A DNA stretch of 12,689 bases from Thermodesulfatator sp. (GTDB taxonomy: Bacteria; Desulfobacterota; Thermodesulfobacteria; Thermodesulfobacteriales; Thermodesulfobacteriaceae): the NCBI GenBank assembly GCA_027036915.1, contig JALWCD010000055.1, positions 1-12,689 of the forward strand. The letters are read 5' to 3'. Below the pieces are notes generated by a model, which saw only the letters and a list, made by a program, of their open reading frames with translations, was not told where the DNA came from and made no database searches. Both the position numbers and the translations under genes were made by a program. Shown one piece after another: positions 12,599-12,689 of this stretch; the stretch's first letter is position 1; every line of letters starts with the position of its first letter.

Positions 12599-12689
12599 AA
12601 GTTAAGACCTTTTCCCGATTTTATAAGTCTATCCCTTAACATCTCCGAAAGGATAGGCAAGTTAAAAACCTTTTCCCGGGGGTTAAAAA
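12599..12689 (-). promoter_or_regulatory. Upstream region of the HPP gene with a possible -10 element
   Basis: This 91-bp non-coding stretch is A/T-rich compared with the rest of the window. On the - strand TATAAA (12620-12625) is a possible -10 box about 22 nt before the ATG, but no convincing -35 box is found at 16-18 bp. CTATCC (12629-12634) and GGATAG (12651-12656) form a 6-bp inverted repeat with a 16-nt loop that could be an operator. All of this is weak. Confidence 0.28.
12601..12678. repeat. Degenerate direct repeat upstream of the HPP gene, 60-bp period
   Basis: GTTAAGACCTTTTCCCG (12601-12617) recurs as GTTAAAAACCTTTTCCCG (12661-12678), exactly 60 bp later, and GGTTAAAAA again ends the window at 12681-12689. 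The near copy also supplies the AAAAGG ribosome-binding element of the HPP gene on the - strand. It may be a duplicated 5' region or paired binding sites. Function unknown. Confidence 0.5.

Overview
The window is a GC-rich, tightly packed bacterial segment. It carries twelve consecutive + strand genes (about 2 to 12053) and one convergent - strand gene at the right end. No RNA genes, CRISPR arrays, insertion sequences or integration sites are visible. The closest fit, from recalled gene families only, is a Desulfobacterota or Thermodesulfobacteria-type anaerobe. The main clue is AhbC, the radical-SAM enzyme of the siroheme-dependent heme route used by sulfate reducers and methanogens. A stand-alone IMP cyclohydrolase, type IV pilus machinery and a charged, heptad-rich envelope protein are compatible with this.

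Layout. Positions 2-1147: the 3' part of a PilT/PilU-family pilus ATPase, cut by the window edge. 1135-1725: a zinc-ribbon protein with a receiver-like second half. 1722-2585: galU. 2589-4907: priA. 4917-6557: a ClpX-like AAA+ unfoldase with no zinc-binding N-domain and a long C-terminal extension. 6560-6931: a one-domain receiver whose phospho-acceptor Asp is replaced by Glu. 6935-8119: ahbC. 8131-8676: an envelope protein with nine tandem heptads. 8700-9302: the IMP cyclohydrolase half of PurH. 9303-12053: aroD-aroE-aroA, three shikimate-pathway steps with overlapping or abutting reading frames. 12050-12598 (-): an HPP-family membrane protein whose stop codon overlaps that of aroA. 12599-12689 is non-coding and contains a degenerate direct repeat.

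Gaps between the + strand genes range from a 20-nt overlap to 23 bp, so they could be one long transcription unit. There is at least one good internal promoter candidate: TTGATA-18 bp-TATAAT at 4879-4908. It would place the transcript start about 2 nt before the unfoldase ATG, giving a leaderless mRNA.

The least ordinary part is the pair at 4917-6931. The ClpX-like unfoldase keeps its ATPase motifs, pore loop and a ClpP-docking-type LGF tripeptide. It has lost the usual adaptor-docking N-domain and gained what looks like a second copy of the AAA+ lid domain. It is followed 2 bp later by a single-domain pseudo-receiver. Single-domain or receiver-containing proteins (CpdR, RssB) are known ClpXP adaptors, so an unfoldase with a dedicated pseudo-receiver adaptor is a reasonable, untested hypothesis. 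The other genes are mostly housekeeping: cell-envelope sugar nucleotide, replication restart, heme, purine and aromatic amino acid synthesis.
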